Assembly: GCA_018829455.1 (NCBI GenBank)
Contig: JAHJUB010000142.1
Coordinates: forward strand, 1 to 7,807
DNA: 7,807 nucleotides
DNA from: Candidatus Omnitrophota bacterium
Lineage (GTDB): Bacteria; Ratteibacteria; UBA8468; MWAK01
Direction of reading: 5' to 3'
The position numbers and the translations under genes are program-made. Shown piece by piece: positions 6,035 to 7,807 of the stretch. Within the stretch, counting starts at the first letter, position 1; every line of letters starts with the position of its first letter. The notes beneath the pieces were generated by a model, which was given only the letters and a program-made list of their open reading frames with translations, ran no database searches and was not told the origin of the DNA.

Positions 6035-7159
6035 ATGAAAAATATTCTTTTTGTTTTCGGCACGCGGCCGGAGGCAATCAAACTGGCGCCGCTGATTAAG
6101 GAATTTACAAAGATAGGGTCTTCCTTCAAGGTTAAGGTTTGCGTTACCTCGCAGCACCGGGAGATGCTGAACCAGACTCTGGATTTCTTTAAAATCAAAC
6201 CCGACTACGACCTGGACCTGATGAGGCCGAACCAGAGTCTTTTTGAGATTACGGCGGCTTCGTTAACCGGGCTTGGGAATATTTTTGACGACGCCAGGCC
6301 GGACCTTGTCTTTGTGCAGGGAGATACTTCTACGGCTTTTACGGGCGCTCTGGCCGGATTTTATAAAAAGGTAAGGGTGGCTCACGTGGAAGCCGGGTTA
6401 AGGAGCAACCATAAATACTCTCCGTTTCCGGAAGAGATCAACCGCACCCTGGTCAGTCATCTGGCAGATTACCATTTTGCCCCCACCGAAACAGCCCGGG
6501 GAAATTTGGCGCGCGAGGGAATCAAAAAAAATGTGTACGTGGTGGGAAACACCGTGATTGATGCCTTGTTCTTCGGGCTCAACGTGATTAAGGCGGAGGG
6601 AGAAAAAGATTATTACCGGTTCTTCCGCAGGGTGGATTTTTCCAAAAAAATTATTCTGGTTACGGGCCACCGGCGGGAGAATTTCGGCCGGCCGTTTAAA
6701 AATATCTGCGCTTCCCTGAAAGATATCGTGACGGCCTGCGCCGATATCGAAATAGTCTATCCGGTGCATTTAAATCCAAACGTCAGGGAAACCGCTCAAA
6801 AGTTATTAAGCGGCATCAGCCGGATTCACCTGCTTGACCCGGTGGACTATGCACATCTCATCTATCTGATGAGTAAATCTTATTTTGTGTTGACCGATTC
6901 CGGCGGAATCCAGGAAGAAGCGCCGTCACTCGGCAAACCGGTTTTGGTTATGCGGGAAGTCACCGAAAGAACCGAGGGGATTTATGCCGGAACAGCAATC
7001 CTGGTCGGTACAAACCGGCGCAAAATCGTGACGGAATCCCTGCGCCTGCTGAAAGAAAAAAAGGCCTACCGGAAGATGTCCTGTGCAGTTAACCCTTACG
7101 GCGATGGAAAAACCAGCCGGAAGATAGCCGACATAACCAAAAAATTCCTGGCGGAATAA
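6035..7159 (+). CDS. wecB: UDP-N-acetylglucosamine 2-epimerase (non-hydrolysing)
   Basis: A full-length 374-residue enzyme that interconverts UDP-GlcNAc and UDP-ManNAc in the cytoplasm, feeding ManNAc or ManNAcA into surface polysaccharides. Family motifs in order: FGTRPEAIKLAPLI (8-21), TSQHREML (38-45), QGDTSTAF (95-102, with D97), AHVEAGLRS (116-124, with E119), PFPEEINR (130-137), TGHRRENFG (210-218, with H212), YPVHLNPNV (242-250) and TDSGGIQEEAPSLGKPVLV (287-305). These cover the residues known to act in E. coli WecB. One deviation: the usual TERPEG reads TERTEG at 310-315, replacing proline with threonine. ATG 6035 fits the family start, although no Shine-Dalgarno site is present. It lies 58 bases after the antitoxin gene and may share its transcript or be read from an unseen promoter. 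It supports the view that the neighbouring transferases build a surface glycan. Confidence 0.93.
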   Translation: MKNILFVFGTRPEAIKLAPLIKEFTKIGSSFKVKVCVTSQHREMLNQTLDFFKIKPDYDLDLMRPNQSLFEITAASLTGLGNIFDDARPDLVFVQGDTSTAFTGALAGFYKKVRVAHVEAGLRSNHKYSPFPEEINRTLVSHLADYHFAPTETARGNLAREGIKKNVYVVGNTVIDALFFGLNVIKAEGEKDYYRFFRRVDFSKKIILVTGHRRENFGRPFKNICASLKDIVTACADIEIVYPVHLNPNVRETAQKLLSGISRIHLLDPVDYAHLIYLMSKSYFVLTDSGGIQEEAPSLGKPVLVMREVTERTEGIYAGTAILVGTNRRKIVTESLRLLKEKKAYRKMSCAVNPYGDGKTSRKIADITKKFLAE

Positions 7160-7173
7160 CCCCCTCACCTTCA

Positions 7174-7201
7174 CCTCTCCCCCTGGGGGAGAGGGAATTT
7201 T
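7174..7201 (+). terminator. Likely intrinsic terminator of the epimerase gene, built from a GC-rich repeat
   Basis: CCTCTCCCC (7174-7182) pairs perfectly with GGGGAGAGG (7186-7194) around a three-base loop, and GAATTTT follows with a short T run at 7198-7201. The preceding CCCCTCACC (7161-7169) marks it as the same repeat family as the hairpins inside the pta-like gene (7439-7561). It lies 14 bases after the stop codon. The T run is short, so termination may be partial. Confidence 0.55.
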
Positions 7202-7207
7202 GTGGTG

Positions 7208-7221
7208 TGGATTCCCGCTTA
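7208..7221 (+). repeat. TGGATTCCCGCTTA repeat fragment, copy 2
   Basis: Identical over 14 bases to 4562-4575 and over 11 bases to 5900-5910. Only the left arm is present; the pairing CGGGAAT arm is absent, so it is a truncated copy. Confidence 0.5.
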
Positions 7222-7230
7222 CGACAATAC

Positions 7231-7246
7231 GTGCGATTTATCGCAC
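7231..7246. promoter_or_regulatory. Perfect 7-bp inverted repeat upstream of the pta-like promoter
   Basis: GTGCGAT (7231-7237) and ATCGCAC (7240-7246) are perfect inverted repeats around TT. The site ends eight bases before the -35 box at 7255, a position where an activator or repressor dimer could bind. It has no T run and does not follow a coding region directly, so a protein-binding site is more likely than a terminator. No regulator can be named. Confidence 0.4.
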
Positions 7247-7254
7247 AATATATA

Positions 7255-7284
7255 TTGACCGGACGCTGCCTTTAATCGTATCAT
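7255..7284 (+). promoter_or_regulatory. Sigma70-like promoter for the pta-like gene
   Basis: TTGACC (7255-7260) is followed after 18 bases by TATCAT (7279-7284); each box matches five of six consensus bases. Transcription would begin near 7290-7292, only a few bases before ATG 7295, so the message would be leaderless or nearly so. No proper Shine-Dalgarno site is present, which agrees with that reading. Confidence 0.5.
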
Positions 7285-7294
7285 ATCGGGGCTT

Positions 7295-7807
7295 ATGGGT
7301 CTAATTGAGAGGTTGGCGGAACAGGCGAAGAAGAATCCGAAAAGGATTGTCTTTCCGGAAGGGGACAACCCGGAAATTGCCGCGGCGGCCAGCGCCCTGG
7401 AAAAGGACGGTGTGGTAAAACCGATAGTGCTAAGGACCTCCCCCCTCACCCTTGCCCTCTCCCCTAAGGGAGAGGGGTTTGAGAAATCTTCCCCCTCACC
7501 CAAGGGGGAGGAAAATAAAGGGGTTGCCTCCCCCTTGGCGGGGGAGGGTAAAGGTGGGGGGGTAGAAGTAATTAATCCGGGAAAAGATGCGGAACGGCTG
7601 GTGCGATTCAGTGAGATTTACGCTCAAAAACATCAGACCAGTTTGAAGATTGCGGAACGGCTCTGTCGCCGCAGTATATTCTTCGGCGCGATGATGGTGG
7701 CAACCGGCGAGGCAGACGGAATGGTGGCCGGCATAGACGCCGCGACCGCTATCGTCCTGCAATGCGCCGGACTGGCCATCGGCCTGGCGCCCGGCATTTC
7801 CATCCCC
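7295..7807 (+). CDS. pta: Phosphate acetyltransferase-like protein, 3' end beyond the window, with a repeat-encoded insert
   Basis: An open frame of 171 codons running off the window edge. The N-terminus, with KRIVFPEGDN (17-26) and VVKPIVL (40-46), and the block FFGAMMVATGEADGMVAG (129-146) match the phosphate acetyl/butyryltransferase family, which interconverts acetyl-CoA and acetyl phosphate in the cytoplasm. Residues 49-89 are translated palindromic repeats rich in Pro, Gly, Ser and Lys. They sit where relatives have a short, variable helix and loop, and the conserved strand VEVINP (90-95) resumes in the same frame. The 123 repeat bases contain no stop in this frame, so the gene looks intact. 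After DGMV the usual SGA..HTTA pattern reads AGIDAATA, so the substrate could be another acyl group. ATG 7295 is the family start; the promoter at 7255-7284 predicts an almost leaderless transcript. Confidence 0.82.
   Translation, partial: MGLIERLAEQAKKNPKRIVFPEGDNPEIAAAASALEKDGVVKPIVLRTSPLTLALSPKGEGFEKSSPSPKGEENKGVASPLAGEGKGGGVEVINPGKDAERLVRFSEIYAQKHQTSLKIAERLCRRSIFFGAMMVATGEADGMVAGIDAATAIVLQCAGLAIGLAPGISIP
7439..7561 (+). repeat. Cluster of three palindromic repeat units inserted in frame in the pta-like gene
   Basis: Unit A: CCCTCTCCC (7455-7463) pairs perfectly with GGGAGAGGG (7468-7476), loop CTAA, preceded by CCCCTCACCC. Unit B: CCCCC (7491-7495) pairs with GGGGG (7504-7508), and the stem extends outward to T7487-A7512 with one wobble. 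Unit C: CCTCCCCC (7527-7534) pairs perfectly with GGGGGAGG (7540-7547), loop TTGGC. Unit C is in the opposite orientation to unit A, since its reverse complement starts with C runs and ACCTTTACCCTCCCCC. The 123 bases equal 41 codons, so the reading frame is kept. Confidence 0.75.

Noticed and set aside
7439..7561. A CRISPR array
   Set aside because: The units are palindromic, of unequal length, differently oriented and not separated by uniform unique spacers.
7219..7762. Two overlapping minus-strand open frames over the pta-like gene, with text such as SPLGERARVRG
   Set aside because: They are translations of the palindromic repeats and the antisense of a clear Pta-family gene. The forward frame has family motifs on both sides of the repeat.
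7295..7807. The pta-like gene as a pseudogene broken by repeat insertion
   Set aside because: The 123-base repeat stretch keeps the frame, has no stop, and conserved motifs continue in the same frame. Damage beyond the window edge cannot be excluded.

Overview
The window most likely comes from an uncultivated bacterium with a moderate-GC, repeat-rich genome. Surface-glycan genes sit beside many short palindromic repeats, as in some candidate phyla known from metagenomes (Omnitrophota-like lineages, for example). That placement is a weak inference, because there is no rRNA or marker gene here. All recognisable genes are on the + strand.

Layout. 1-318: the possible tail of an unknown gene, then an AT-rich leader. 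319-3179: an FkbM-type methyltransferase, then two CgeB-type glycosyltransferases whose reading frames overlap by four bases. 3181-3252: a cloverleaf-like palindromic element. 3262-4461: a GT4 glycosyltransferase. 4462-4649: three repeat remnants, then a near-consensus sigma70 promoter and a perfect 16-bp palindrome. 4650-5976: a two-gene AbiE-type toxin-antitoxin system with the nucleotidyltransferase toxin first and the winged-helix antitoxin second. 6035-7159: UDP-GlcNAc 2-epimerase (WecB/MnaA). 7160-7294: a GC-rich terminator-like hairpin, a repeat remnant and a second promoter with an inverted repeat. 7295-end: a phosphate acetyltransferase-like gene cut by the window edge.

The methyltransferase, three glycosyltransferases and WecB suggest a cell-surface polysaccharide or glycoprotein-glycan locus. 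WecB would supply UDP-ManNAc, the transferases would build the chain, and FkbM would cap or decorate it by O-methylation. The toxin-antitoxin pair has its own promoter and repeats on both sides, so it looks like an inserted defence or stabilisation module. The pta-like gene has its own promoter and belongs to acetyl-phosphate metabolism.

The most notable signal is that palindromic repeats occupy nearly every intergenic gap after base 970 and also enter coding sequence twice. A cluster of three C-rich/G-rich hairpins is translated in frame as about 41 residues inside the Pta-like protein. A different repeat, starting TGGATTCCCGC, supplies the last ~25 residues of the antitoxin. This resembles the in-frame palindromic elements known from Rickettsia, but with different sequences. 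Nearly all genes lack a clear Shine-Dalgarno site.
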